From the NCBI GenBank assembly GCA_015956445.1, contig WIUZ02000016.1, positions 892,850 through 956,849 on the forward strand: a stretch of DNA of 64,000 bases, in the 5' to 3' direction. Under the pieces are notes generated by a model. The model did no database searches. It was not told the origin of the DNA and worked only from the letters and a program-made list of their open reading frames with translations. Positions 11,801-23,478 of this stretch are shown here, one piece after another. Every line of letters starts with the position of its first letter. Positions within the stretch are counted from its first letter, which is position 1. Both the position numbers and the translations under genes were made by a program. The DNA is from Thelephora terrestris (Eukaryota; Basidiomycota; Agaricomycetes; Thelephorales; Thelephoraceae).

Positions 11801-12697
11801 GTTTTGGTAAGATGATGGGGAAGTTGCTGGTGTTGCTGATCAAGGATGGCTCCAAGAAGACGTCCTTCTTATAGCCTAGATCGGTGATCCTTCACGTGAC
11901 CTACCTCGACGAACCTCATTGGTCCGGGTCACATCAACTTCCGCCCCTGTACCATCATCGTTGGCTTACTACATCAAGCTGACACCTCGGCCCGCGGGAC
12001 GGCCTTGGAAGAACTTCGTTCCGGAACGCCTAGAACGCGCGCGCACTAAAAATAGGTCTCAAGACCCTGATGACCCCTTTATGACATCACGAACCCCTTT
12101 TACGACCCTTCATGACTTTACGATTACGATCAACCCTGGACCCTGATCACACACATGGACAGTCACATCACAGTCTCCTAACCGGAGGAAGGACTCGCCG
12201 CTATTCGGAAGCATCGCCCTAGGATTCTTCTGGTTAGCCCAGCGCATGTGGAGTAGCCGTTAGCGTGAAACACCGGCGAATCTGTAATCCCTTATGTCCC
12301 ATGAGTCTAGGCCCTCGCTCCTCATGTTCGGACGCACGATAAGGTTGCCACTAGTCCGTGATGCTGTTACCGCCTACAGACAACAAGGGATGCTGCATGG
12401 TCTCTATCTTTGGCCTCTCCAAAGGAAGCATCCAAGAAGATTCTCACCTAGCCCTTGGGTGTGATCCCCAGGTACAAACTTTCATGACCCCATGCCCCTT
12501 TTTCTTTTAGGACTAGTGTTATCTTTACCCCTGTGTTTCATGCGGACATTCGTTATCTTTTATGCAATCCTTCACACGCTAGTAAGGCCCTTTGTCCTTT
12601 ATCTTCCCACGCGTCATATTTGCTCGCTTCCCTTACTTAGCGTTCTCACACTCCTTATCTCCCTTTGTTCGGACTTGATAAGGGTATATTAGGGTAT

Positions 12698-12730
12698 TGA
12701 CGTCATGGCCACTCCTTTAGTATAAGTAGC
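12698..12730 (+). promoter_or_regulatory. CRE-like site and TATA box of LTR-like element
   Basis: A perfect TGACGTCA palindrome (12698-12705) lies 16 bp upstream of TATAAGTA (12721). The block points right, towards the element's end at 13174, opposite to the coiled-coil gene. The other two elements have a TATATATA at 32926 (preceded by a CACGTCAC half-CRE) and a GGTATATAAGG at 47353 in the equivalent place. This is expected for an LTR promoter at the U3/R boundary; activity is inferred. Confidence 0.55.
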
Positions 12731-13733
12731 AACTGTGGCTGTATCGTAGTACCTTAGTTTTGTTACCTCAGGAAATCCTCTGCCCTTCTCAGCCCAGTTG
12801 CAGTTAAGGACAAGTCAGAGTTTCTTGTTTGATCCAAGACATCCCCCATCTGCTCTCCCTCCCGCTCTGCGCATCGGCTGCGCCTCGTAACTATAGAACC
12901 CCAGCGTTCATATTAGAACACCTCGAACGTCCAGTCGATCAACTGGTGGAGTCATCAATCCTGTTGTAGGGATAAACCCTTGCGTGTTAAACCGAAAAAA
13001 GTACGGTTTAGGTTGGGTTTCCCTTTAGGATTTCGACCTGACTTGTAGTGACCTCGGACAACCTACCGGAAGAATAGAGACGTGATCGTTCTCTCACAAG
13101 CTAGTTGGACTAGTGAGTACTCTGCGGAGTCGGCTCAGTGCACTGGTAGTTGTTGGGGTAGAGTGGCCCTGACATGGGGGAACGACGCGAATCGCTGTGT
13201 TCGGAGCTACCTTCTCTCGACCTTTCTTTTTCCTCGTGCGTGAAGGTGAGAGCTTCGTGGGGTGTTCGTGCAATGGTCACGGTCGGTGCTTGTTCCACGC
13301 GACCGAAGACGTCGTTGAGCTTGGGCTCGGGTTTCCGAAGGGGAGGAGAAGCAGCGGTATACGGTGCTTTGTTGGACTTATTTCCCAACATCGTACCAGA
13401 CGAGCGGCCACCTTCGACCGAACGCATCGGAGAGCAGTCCAAAGATTACCTGTAGACATGGAGGTGAGACAAGGTGCAGCAAAAAAGCGATGAAGACTTA
13501 CAGCACCAACAGACCAGAACAGCTTGGGCGGATCGGCGGGGGAGAGGCCTGATGCGCTCGTGGACAAGTTTGTTTAGCCGAAAGGCAGAACAGTGAAGAA
13601 AACCGATGGTGCACCAGCCAGAGGTTAGAAAGAAAAAAGTTGGGGGTGCTGCTGGCGATTGATCAAGGGAGAGGTTATGAGCGGTGTTTAGAGTGATGTG
13701 CGTCCCATGTTCAATTCCGTTGAGTTGCCGACT

Positions 13734-16700
13734 GATGGACCCCCGTCACGCGCCGGAAGCAAATTTCGCAGAGGGTGTGTGGCATTTGCCGGTCCCGGAA
13801 CGATCACCCACGACCCCTCCCCCACCTCTGGAAGGCCAGCTACTGACCTCAACTGTAATGCCTACGACACCTCCCTCAAAGGAGACCACAGCCAATGCGC
13901 CTGACAGTTTACCGCGCGAAAGGAAACTCGCAAGCAGTGGGTACAGGACGAGCGACCTTGACGTGGCTCGGAAGATGGTTCGTGAAGATATCAACCACGC
14001 CATCTCTCTTCCTCTCGAGTATCTATGGCAAGTTCCCCCGGTGTATGGATTGGACGGCATAAGACAATACCTCAGTCAACAGGGGTGGCTGTCGAATGGC
14101 AAATGGGTCTCCAAGAGGATACCTAAGGCAGGCTTGGATTCGCGGTCGGATCTTCTGGAATGGGACGCCTTTCAACCGCTCACAGATCTCTTCAATATAA
14201 TCCTCGCATATTCCCCAGCCGCGACATCGCGAAAGCATGTTCAGGGTATGGTCCACGCTGGCTGGACCACTCCCAAGTCCTACAGGATCAGCAAGCATCG
14301 ACCAGACACCTTTATCCTCGTGGATCCCGATCCCGAGAGCAACCTTTCGGGTGCGTCTGTGATGAAAAAAAAGGATACATTTCACTGGAGAAACGTGACC
14401 TGTCCTTTTGAGTACAAGTTTGGAGACAGAGACAAGGTGGATGTGGGTCTGACTGTTCAACTTGGTTTCCCAATGATATCTTACCAGTTTCACAGAACCA
14501 AAACAAACTATTCTGGAGTCTTCATCACGAGCTGCGTTCCGATCCTCGAAGGGCGTTCTCGTTCGGGGTCACTGTGGATGGATCCAAGTTCTGTGTCTGG
14601 TTAGCATGTCGTATCGCGTTGTTCAAGTTTGCTTCCTTCAACTGGCTCAAGGTCCGTCGACTCTCCACACTGATGTCCTCTCAATTTCCCTCCTCTCACA
14701 ATACCTGCAGGATCCGGATTTACTGATCCGGTTTTTTGTCTTCCTCGCCTTCGCGAGCGAATCCAACCTCGGGTTCGATACTGAGATTGAAAGGGTCAAT
14801 ATTTCCGATTTCCAGCTCCGCTTCTCTATCCAGGGAGAAAACTACCTGACTTCGATGGTTCTGTACGACATCGGAGCAGACTCAATGTGTGGCCACGGAA
14901 CTTGGGTCTTCGAAGCCTATCTGGAGGATCACAAAAACTTGGAACCGTATGCCATCAAAGACTGCTGGGTGGAGGACCGGCCAGGGAAGCAGATAGAACA
15001 TGCGATCATCGAGCAAGTCCGGGAGGTGATTGGCCGCCAAGCGTTTTGCGAGCACTTTGTTGATTTCCGCAGTTACCGCAAGGTGACCAACGAAGCAATT
15101 ACAAAATACTGCGGGATTACACTCTGTAGCGAAACACCTTCATGGTCCAAGATCTACCCTCTTGTATTGGAAGCCAAGGTTGATCACGCCACCACTTACA
15201 CAAAATCCGGCCAAGCTGTTGTCATAGACCCAGAATTCCGTCTCGAACCAGGCGCTAGCAGTGCGGCCCACCAACGCCACCCGCATCCTCGCTTCCGCTA
15301 TCAGATCGTCTACGCGGAGAGGGGCGTTTTGTTGTACGACATTACCTCCCTTTCGAAACTGTTTGGCCATTTGATCGAAGTGACGAAAGGCATGATATTT
15401 GGCGCCATCGTATTACTGCCCAATCTCACGCGCACATTCAGGCCTCCAGTTGCTTCACGAAGCAGGTTTTGTACACAGGGACTTGAGCCCTGGCAACGTC
15501 ATCGTTGTGAACGGAAAGGCCAAGATCTCTGATCTGGAATTTGCCAAGGCGCGCAAGGCATCTGACCTGCAAACACTGGGGGCAGGGGCACCTGGAATCG
15601 GTGATTACATCTTGATTACATGGTGAGTTCATGTGCACTGTTCAATGATTGTAATCGCCAATTCCAGGTTGATTACATTTCAAATGTTACCTTGACATGT
15701 AATTCAACTGTTGCCACCAACTCCATTTGAAATTGCCTCAGGATGTTTCCAAGCAATGTTTCCTGAATGTGCCCTGTGGGTACATTGTGAAAACATCTCA
15801 TGTTTTTGAGCGCATTTAGATTACATCTCGGACGATTGAAGAACATGCTGATTACATTGCAGTATCATTTTTGCCAACAGGTCAAAAGCATCCCAGAAAC
15901 ATTTTTTGAGAACATTTCAAATGGAATTGGTGGACATTGGTTGGATTACATGTCAAGGTAACATTTGAAATGTAATAAACCTGGAATTGGCGATTACAAT
16001 CATTGAAAAGTGCACATGAACTCACCATGTAATCAAGATGTAATCACCGATTCCAGGTGCCCTTGCCCCCAGTGAAAGGCTCACCAAGCCACCTGAGGAA
16101 TCTTCCTCACCAGCTGCCATTGATACCCGAACGGTAAGTCACTTCGTCTCGTTTTGGGGGTCAATCCTCACCTGTTGACAGGGTACGTTGAAATTTGCCG
16201 CTGTCGAAGCGGTCAGTAACTTCTACCTATTTATGCCGCAACTTTCTTCCCCCACGCAAACCATCGAAAATCGTATGTTTCTCTATACACCTCTTCACGA
16301 CTACGAGTCCGTCTGGTGGATTGCAACTTGGGTTGTTTTCAACTGCAAGCTGAATACCGCCATATGCAACACAACCGCCAGAGATGGGTTGTTTTCACAA
16401 CGTGACAGGGCATTTGTATATCATGGTTTCGAGGGCTTTGGCCGCTCACTCCCGAAGCAACTCTGGCCCTTGGTAGATGTTCTGGAGAAAATGAGGCGAA
16501 CCCTCGTCTTCAAGTACACCAACTACGAGAAGAAGTTTGACGGTTCCTGCATCTCGGGCATTGTCCCTGACCTCATTACACATCTTCAGGTCCTCTTTGA
16601 GGCATCCAAGGAGATAGGAATTGAACCCTTATTTGTGCCTTCAACGGTGGAGAGGTCGGAAATGCTGATTAACGTACAGGAGGATAAGGGTAACGTGTCT

Positions 16701-16823
16701 AGGGGAGGGGAGGTTGAACCCGACAAAGCTCAATCCGAGTGGCGCAAACACAAGCGTGGTAACTCCATAAACTTGGAGCACCCAGATGAGAAACGGAGGA
16801 TGATCGATGAGGTCAATTGCTAG
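13734..16823 (+). pseudogene. FunK1-type fungal protein kinase, split by a MITE
   Basis: This is a serine/threonine-kinase-like protein of the fungal FunK1 family. Exons: 13734-14446, 14488-14651, 14711-15389, 15442-16133 (containing the insertion) and 16182-16823. The N-terminal region has MVREDINHAISLPLEYLW and LEWDAFQPLTDLFNIIL. The catalytic loop is HRDLSPGNVIV and the metal-binding region ISDLEFAKA. The C-lobe has GTLKFAAVEAV and HDYESVWWI. One intron (15390-15441) begins GC rather than GT. A 501-bp MITE lies in exon 4, just after the metal-binding motif, with AAA on both sides. Removing it with one AAA restores an open frame. As it stands, translation runs into the MITE and stops, so the gene is disabled unless the MITE is spliced or excised. 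No other clear lesion was seen. Confidence 0.85.
15574..16074. mobile_element. CACTG-ended MITE, 501 bp, TSD AAA
   Basis: The ends read CACTGGGGGCAGGGGCACCT and, in reverse complement, CACTGGGGGCAAGGGCACCT. The terminal inverted repeats extend for roughly 130 bases with only a few mismatches. AAA lies immediately outside both ends (15571-15573 and 16075-16077). CACTR termini with a 3-bp duplication fit the CACTA/Plavaka superfamily. There is no coding capacity, so it is non-autonomous. It interrupts exon 4 of the FunK1 kinase. The near-identity of its arms argues for a recent insertion. Confidence 0.9.
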
Positions 16824-17787
16824 AACGGTAGGATGTTTCATACCTTTTCTGAGCCCGAGTTCATGATCCCTTAGGTCTAGAATGCAGCATATCATAGTCG
16901 AGTTGATGTCACTCAAGCTGAGCCAGAAGCTTTGTTGCGCTCAACTTGCTGGTTTTCATCTTATCTGACACCGGGCCCCCAGTTGTCTCAAGACTGGCAA
17001 GTCAGCTTAACTGTGGTTCTCCTCCCCCGGCTGGCCTTGCGGGGGAGGAGTGTCATAGCCGTAGCATTACAACAGTACTTACTGCTGTACAGTGGTTCCA
17101 TATTGTTTTTCCAGCGTACAAAGATTATAGACAGGTGGTAGAGGAGAGCCGCAAACTTGTCGCTTCTGAATTCAGTACGGATGGATAAAATCTTCGCCAT
17201 AATTCGTGTGATGTTTCAAGAGTGACTGGCTTCGGGCTTGCTATTTGGCGAGGATACGGGGAGCGCGTACACGAAGCGGGTGTGCTTCCAGAGCTTGGGT
17301 AACAACGTGGAGAAAACCGAATGACAGTAGCCTGATGGCCGTCAAGATTTTAGCTGGGGGAAAGTCAACTCAAACACGCCCTTGTTTGCGCAGCATGGCA
17401 GTTGTGGCTCTGGAGAAACACAAGTACCACAACCCCGCAGAATTATACAACTCACGCTGTCGGATGCGTTAGCCAGCCCTGCCATGGCATTGGAGCCAGG
17501 CAGAAGTGGGGAGGGGTTGAGTGTGCAACGAGAAAACTGTGCTCTATTCCTCTCCAAAAATGGTAGCGATGGAAGCAGTGGTAAGGAGGCCCGTGGCCCA
17601 AATGAGGGGATATTCGTGGCCAAGATGATGATTGGTGTTATCTATCGAAGTGGGGCCGATGCACGGGGCTCTAGTCCCTCGGGGAACTGAAAATTGGACG
17701 ATCAGCAAATACTCGATAGAGTCATGTCCGTCTCAAATCATCCGCAACACCTTTTTCTCCATCTCTCATCTCTTTTTCTCGGCCCAA
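16824..17787. other. No supported gene
   Basis: The stretch between the kinase stop and the Fes1-like start contains only short, overlapping frames on both strands with no recognisable motif. It may hold the kinase 3' untranslated region and the promoter of the next gene. Confidence 0.5.
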
Positions 17788-19035
17788 ATGGACAGCCTCC
17801 CCTGCTGGTTTGTCGAACACTCCACGCCCCGGAGCACAGATGACCCCCCTCCTGCCTGAAGAGATATCAACCCCGGAATAATCGATCACATTCTTGGCAA
17901 GCCTGACACGGTCTTGATGAAAGAGGCCCTCGAAGTCGCCCTGGACGAGAGCCGGGATGATGATGCTCGGATACAAGCCCTCGATGACTTTGAAATGCTT
18001 GTCGAACACATCGATAATGTCAACGGTACGCCCATACGTCGCCTCGTTTTATCTCCAGCGCTGGGAATTTAAACCCATGACCCCAGACCTCCCAAAGCTG
18101 GATGTGGGATCCGTTGCAATCCCTCTTGACGTCTCAAGACTTGTCCGATGAAATCAAGGTACACACACTTTGGATTATTGGCACCACGGTACAAAACAAC
18201 CCTACCGCTCAAATCTCCGTAGGCATTTCTTCAGAGAATTCGCGGGCTGGACTTGATCCACGCTAGTACCTCGCCCTGAAGCCGGTACCGGTAGTGATAT
18301 CGTTCCTTTCGCCAAGTGTGCGATTCCCAAAACTTAGGTCAAAGGCTGTGTATGCGCTATCTGGCCTTTGCAAACACAATTCCAGGGCGGTGAAACAGTT
18401 AGATGAATCGGGAGGCTGGGAGGCGCTGTCCGCCGCACTTGAAGGTTGAAGCACCTGTTTTTCCCCCTACACGTCGTATTGACGCATCGAGGTTGGAAAT
18501 AGACTCGGATATCACCGTTAGACGAAAGGTCGCATTCCTCTTGAACGCGTTGCTGATTCAGAGTGACTCTGGGCTGACAGGCGAAACCTCGAATCTGCCA
18601 ACACCCGGCTCCTCGTCTGCACCTGCCCACCCAAATTTGCACGCATCTATGGTTAGCGACCCCTCTTCGACGAGGTCGTCGCAATTTGCTGTGAAAGCAT
18701 TGGAAGATCGTGGGCTGCTGCAAGCGCTTGTCAGCTCATTGACCTCCCCAGTTCCTCATGGGGAATTGGACGGCGATCCGGACTTCGAAGAACAGGTTTG
18801 TTCGGTGAGTGTTCGGGCTGTGTTGCCTCTACCGCTCATCTCTGACAGCCTCGTGCTTAGGACGCTCTTGGCCTATCTGACAGCCTGCGCTGGCAGATTC
18901 CCTCGTGGGGTTATCAGAGACACTGATCTGAGCGCTATAAAAAAAATTGTGGCTCAGCACCCAGCTCTCAGCGAACGATGTGGGATGACGGAGGATGAGA
19001 TGGGCTTGCTGACAAGGGCAGTGGGGGGCATTTAG
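17788..19035 (+). pseudogene. Fes1/HspBP1-like Hsp70 nucleotide exchange factor, decayed
   Basis: Fes1 is an armadillo-type protein that releases ADP from cytosolic Hsp70. Exons: 17788-18025, 18087-18218, 18267-18444 and 18503 onwards. Visible family motifs are IIDHILGKPDTVLMKEA, the WIIGTTVQNNPTAQ repeat, ALKPVPVVISFLS, LRSKAVYALSGLCKHN and SDITVRRKVAFLLNALL. Lesions: codon 24 is TGA (17857-17859) where flanking residues continue in frame, compatible with CGA to TGA; a 1- or 2-base frame slip lies between NDLPKL and MWDPLQSLL in exon 2 (about 18100); and the region around 18796-18860 does not splice in frame. An intact Fes1 copy elsewhere in the genome would be expected. Confidence 0.8.
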
Positions 19036-19209
19036 AGCATAACGTGGCTTCTAGGTACTAACTCGACTGAATGGGAGGGACTGCCCGTCATCCTGGAGAA
19101 CTGTTGAGCGGTGACCGTTTCCAGTAACTTTTAGATTTGGTGTAATATCTGTTACTTATCTCCTGAATCGAGCCACACCTCATCTGACCGGACGAACCCA
19201 GCCGATTCA

Positions 19210-21078
19210 ATGATGTTCTTAACAATCTTGTACAAAATCGTGTTAGTCGAGGGGGCTGTTAACAAACCCCTGCCTTTCTTTTCTCCCATTGCTATCGTCC
19301 ACATCGACGATGGCTGCACTCTACCGTTGCATCACGCTCTTTTTGCACCCGAGCCTTCCCCCCTACTTCCCCAGAGGAACCCAACCTCGGACACAGAGCT
19401 CCCGCCTGGCCTGTCCGCTGTGAATTTGCGAAATTCGTCGTCAGTTTCCACCGTGACCCTCCGCGCATCCGGCAGTGATTTCTTCAAGGGTTCCCATCAC
19501 TCTGAACCTCTACTCGATCCTGGCTCGCAAGAGGCCACCACCGCGTTTCTGGATATCCCAATCATCTCGGCTAGGAACCTAAACCACCCCCCAGATCCTG
19601 GGCCAGGGTGGTTGAATGGTCCACGCTTCGAACGCGATTTCTCGAGGCAATCGAACAGAAGGTGGCTGTTGGATGGCATCTGGCGCCGTCTGAGACGTCT
19701 CAAGTTGCTCTATGCTCTCGCTTACACCCTCATAGGTGCGGGGAGCCCAATTCACCGAGACTTCCCGCTGTTGATCATCACCCATAGTTGTCTGGGCGAC
19801 CTACAACACCATTCGATACTTTCTATCTTTCTCTGGCTTTTTCTCTCGGCAGAGGCAAATCAACTCGCTTTGTCTGGACACCTCTATGATTCTCTGTGTT
19901 GCTGTTCTCGTTTCCTCCCTTCTGCTAGCCGTCCTGAACCCTTGCGTCCACGACACCCCTTCCAGCCTGTTTGAATACACACGAGGCGTTGTCTTGCCGT
20001 ATTTGGCTTCGTTTCTCCTCCTCGCCCCGGCCATCGCTAACCTCGTCCTCGTCATCGTTTGGAGGGCTTCTGATGATCCACAGATTACCCTACGCGGTCG
20101 ATGTCGCTGGGACATTGATGTTGTGTGGTCTGGCGTTGGCCTTATTTGCGACCGGTCCCCCTCTTTCGCCAGCTGGGTCGGCAGTGCAGTCTCGCGTCTC
20201 TCCATCACAAGTATGGTTCTAGTACGTCTGTCGGACTGTATCCGCCCAGTCTGTTCCGCTTCCCGTCATGTGTACCGTGCTGACATTCCCTCCTGTCCAG
20301 GTAACATAACTCGTGGTGCTGCACAAATATCGCACGGTCTGTCGAGCTGCAGAGAGGACCATATACTTGTTTCCCAAAGTCTGTGTACGCAGAAAGGCGC
20401 AAGTCCATTACGACTGTCGGGAGTGGAAGAACGAGAACGTCCCGGCCTCAAAGCTTCCTCGATCGGGCTGAATCCATCAGTCCCCCACCCAGCGTCCACA
20501 CCCACCCCGAACCTGCGGGTCACACACAACCGAGTATCAGCTGTGACACCGTCCAGACCTTGAGGTCACCGCACGACGAAACTGGGATGCCGGAAGGTAT
20601 TGCGACTTTGTCATCCTCTTGTTCGATGCCACCTGTCACAAGCGCAGACTTTTCCCATTATGAAGACGCCGAGCTGCACACCTTTGTCACCCAATTCAGA
20701 CGTATGGTCGATCAAGTCTCCAGGGACACGGAAGAGGGTTTGGGTCATCTATCGCCAGAAAGCTCAGAAGAGAGCCGGGAGTATCTGGGCGATCAGCACA
20801 AGTACAACCCCTATACCGAAGGAAACCTCCTGTACGACACGAACGGCCGCCTTGTCGAGATTTCTGTCGAGCCTTATCAAATCCAAGTGCTCGGAAGGAT
20901 GGTGCATCGCATGCCGACGATCACCTCGATCGGTTCTGGTGAACGATCATCTCGAGCAACCAGTAAAGCGTACAGCAGCTACCCTCCACTGGGGGAGAGG
21001 TCGCTGCCGAGTTCAAGGTCAAACACGGTTGAGAATGACCTTGCTGGACAACCCCACCCCCGCCAAGGCATTCACTGA
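19210..21078 (+). CDS. Predicted multi-pass membrane protein, unknown
   Basis: The coding signal starts somewhere after 19210 (the start codon is uncertain) and runs through a Ser/Pro-rich segment to a first hydrophobic helix, KLLYALAYTLI. It crosses a clean 52-bp intron (19736-19787) and continues VVWATYNTIRYFLSF. Two further strong hydrophobic segments follow (MILCVAVLVSSLLLAVL and VLPYLASFLLLAPAIANLVLVIVW), then the motif LRGRCRWDIDVVWSG. The last part (about 20383-21078) is a polar Ser/Pro tail in another frame, so at least one more intron lies between 20218 and 20400. Three or four membrane spans with a long cytosolic tail are predicted. I do not recognise a family. Confidence 0.55.
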
Positions 21079-23137
21079 GGAGGGACAGACCGGACGTTCG
21101 TTTAGTTTTACTGACTTCCTGGACTGACTTTGTACACATTATCACTGCAACGTGTTTCATTACTGCCTGTACTACTCATACGTTAGGAATTGTACTAGAC
21201 CGGAAGGCAACGGGATATCACCGGATATGCTCTCAGAACGCGACGAGTTGATGGTGGTTCACCTCTTCCTCTTCTTTCGTGAACTGTGCTCTGGGACGCC
21301 AGTGACTTGGGTGGGAGTGTCCTTTGTCCGCTTCTTTTGTTCAACTGCATCGCTCTCGATGATGGTGTCAACAACAGGTTTACTCGGAGGCTGCGAGAGT
21401 TGGGGAGGCGCCTCTACGTCCGCGTCCGCGGGCTTGATGAAACCCGTTCCGTGGCTCTCGTTGATGCAAAGTCAGCACCGACACCCGCGTCCTGGTATAT
21501 CAAACTGCTTGCGGGAAGAATGGGTTTCTTACCCGGAAGTCTTGAGTTGGAAGAGGAAGTCGCCGGGACTGATGACTTGAAACCCGAGATGGACACCAGT
21601 TTTTTCTCTTTCTTGGGCTTGATCAAACCAACGTCACAATAACTGCGGCCAGCGCCAGCCTCACCCGACACGGAGTCCGACTCGAGCTTGGCAACAGGTA
21701 ATTGTGGGGAATCAGAGGATTGTACCGGTTCAGGTTGCTGCGAAGACGTCCGAACGAAAAGAGCGGGGATTAGTCGCGATGCTCGCGCAAAGCACTGTAG
21801 CGTAAAAAGACGAAACAGACCGGTATGACTTCCTTGCCGTGAACAAAGGATCGCCTGCCTTTGAATTGGGGCAATGCATTGTCCTCAGCACAGAAGAGGA
21901 ATGGTAGATAGGATTGCTCGGAAACCGCAGACCTGGTTCAAGCGCTCTGCTTTTTAATATAACGGTCGGGAATAGAGGGATGGCACCTCACGAGTTGGAG
22001 TTGGTCAGAGATGGACCGTCTGAGCTCCATGTATCCCTCACGTTCTGTGGGAAGTGCCACTCAGCGTCATCGGCTGGACCCCCTTTCTCAGGCTTTGCTT
22101 CGGATGGATTCCTACCCCGCCGAGCGTTTTGCATGAAAGGCAACCCGAGCGCGCCATTGCTGAACATCTTTGACATGGCGGAAGAGAGATGAGATTTTTG
22201 GCAGTGGCGCTTGGAATCCGACTCGATAAGGCCCGGTACTTACGTCCTGGGAATGACATGACTTTACCTGCCACCATCTGCGACCGCACGCTGCCAGATA
22301 GAAGACGAGAGATGTCCCCTTCTACGTGATCAACTTCCCATTCTCGTTTCCCCCGTCCTGCTTGCATAAGCCTGCACCCGGCTCGCTTGAGACCTTCCCA
22401 TGGACCATGGTTGATTATTACCGACAGTTGTGGATGGACGTTGCTAGGGGTCTTTGTGGGACTATCTGCCGCGAAAGCCAGGGGAGTTCGTGACGGACTC
22501 CGGTGTGCTTTCGCGTCGAGGGCGATCCTGCGTGCGCAACCACAATGGGTAGATATTGAAGTGCGGATAGTGTCGTTTGTCTAGAGGTCGTAAGATGCGT
22601 CAAAATACAGGAAGACTAGAGGAAAATTTGATTGTCAAATCTCTATAACGGGATACAAAGGGCCGGGAGTGCTCACAACCCATGTTGTAGGCGTTGCAGT
22701 CACCCCCGAAAATGAGCACGTACAACTTCAGGAGAAGGAAGGCCGGTAATATTGACCCGCGACTTTCGTTTTTACCATGGCTTCTCTTATGGTGGGATAT
22801 ATCGAAGTTCGGGTACACGGCGGGATCTATACAAGACAAAACACGGAACGGCCGAACAGAATCGTAGTCAGACTTCACTTTTATCAGGTGGGAGGGAAAC
22901 ACTACAGAGATAGACTCACAGATGTCCAATCGGGGATACGCAGCCTCTATTTCGACCGAGACAGACCGTGTTCAACTTCCCAGAGGCCGCCGGGGGAAAT
23001 GATAGGGGTGGGAAGAGGGTGTCTTGGAGACGGTTGCTGGATTTTTGGTTGGTTATGGACCGTTTGGCGGGGAGGATTGGATGGGGAGTACTGTGTGAGA
23101 TTATGGATTAGACATATTGTGCTGTAGCCGACAACGA
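21079..23137. other. No confidently supported gene
   Basis: Several 60-140 codon frames overlap on both strands, but none gives a coherent protein across plausible introns. A minus-strand segment at 21414-21671 with a Lys/Glu then Ser/Arg-rich stretch, and a minus segment at 22600-22929 with a hydrophobic patch, are the only weak candidates. The region may contain a decayed gene. Confidence 0.45.
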
Positions 23138-23338
23138 TTACTTCTTCTCGTTGTCGTTGGTGACAACAACACCAGAGACAATGGCAGCGATGATAGCCAG
23201 TAACAGGACGAAAAGGTATCTTCTGATGGATTGGTATGCGGGAGCGCTAGCCACACACGGCGTAAGTTGTGTCGACCGCGTTTGTGGACTTCGGAGGGAT
23301 CCATCAGCCAGCCGGAAAGAAAACGGTGAGCATAGCAC
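23138..23338 (-). CDS. C-terminal exon with single membrane helix
   Basis: The minus-strand frame ends in a 19-residue hydrophobic helix (YLFVLLLAIIAAIVSGVVV) followed by a short polar tail VTNDNEKK and a stop. This looks like the last exon of a tail-anchored or single-pass membrane protein. No upstream exon could be identified with confidence on its 5' side (23,340-23,480), so the product is unknown. Confidence 0.35.
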   Translation of the reverse strand: MLCSPFSFRLADGSLRSPQTRSTQLTPCVASAPAYQSIRRYLFVLLLAIIAAIVSGVVVTNDNEKK

Positions 23339-23478
23339 TCCATCTAGCGAAGAGTCAACTGGCTATCAAGGAGGTTCTCCCAAGACGAACCACGTACCAA
23401 TTGAAGGAGGCTTGATATCGGTCTGAGTGTAAGAAGTGCCGGCTGGGACCCCCCGGCCATCGAAAAACACCGAAAACA

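Larger units (their letters stand above)
9875..13174. mobile_element. LTR-like element, 3.3 kb, TSD TGGGG, antisense gene inside
   Basis: The element starts TGTCAGGAAC and ends GGCCCTGACA. The 5 bases outside both ends are TGGGG (9870-9874 and 13175-13179). TG...CA ends with a 5-bp duplication are the signature of retroviral-type integrase. No second copy of either end, no gag-pol, primer-binding site or polypurine tract is visible inside, so it is best read as a giant solo LTR. It encodes a minus-strand protein (10195-11800) and has a plus-strand TATA box at 12721, downstream of a CRE-like TGACGTCA at 12698-12705. This gives a probable U3 with an antisense gene, then R-U5 of about 450 bp. 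It belongs with the copies at 24682-33189 and 45877-48149. Confidence 0.75.
9391..13427 (-). pseudogene. Host gene split by the LTR-like element (possible BTB-type protein)
   Basis: The minus strand codes from about 13427 to 13175 for a polar segment containing PEPKLNDVFGRVEQAP. Coding resumes at 9874 and runs to about 9391 with PFDPILLSAIPSLP and a stretch like IITLETSTESFKTTMATL that weakly resembles the start of a BTB_2 fold. The intervening 3.3 kb is a transposable element. Collapsing the duplicated TGGGG joins the two parts in the same reading frame, so the insertion hit a coding exon. An intron may follow at about 9507 (GTGAAT to CCCCAG). The true start may lie in a further exon near 13,500-13,570. 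The family is not certain; the split is well supported. Confidence 0.6.
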
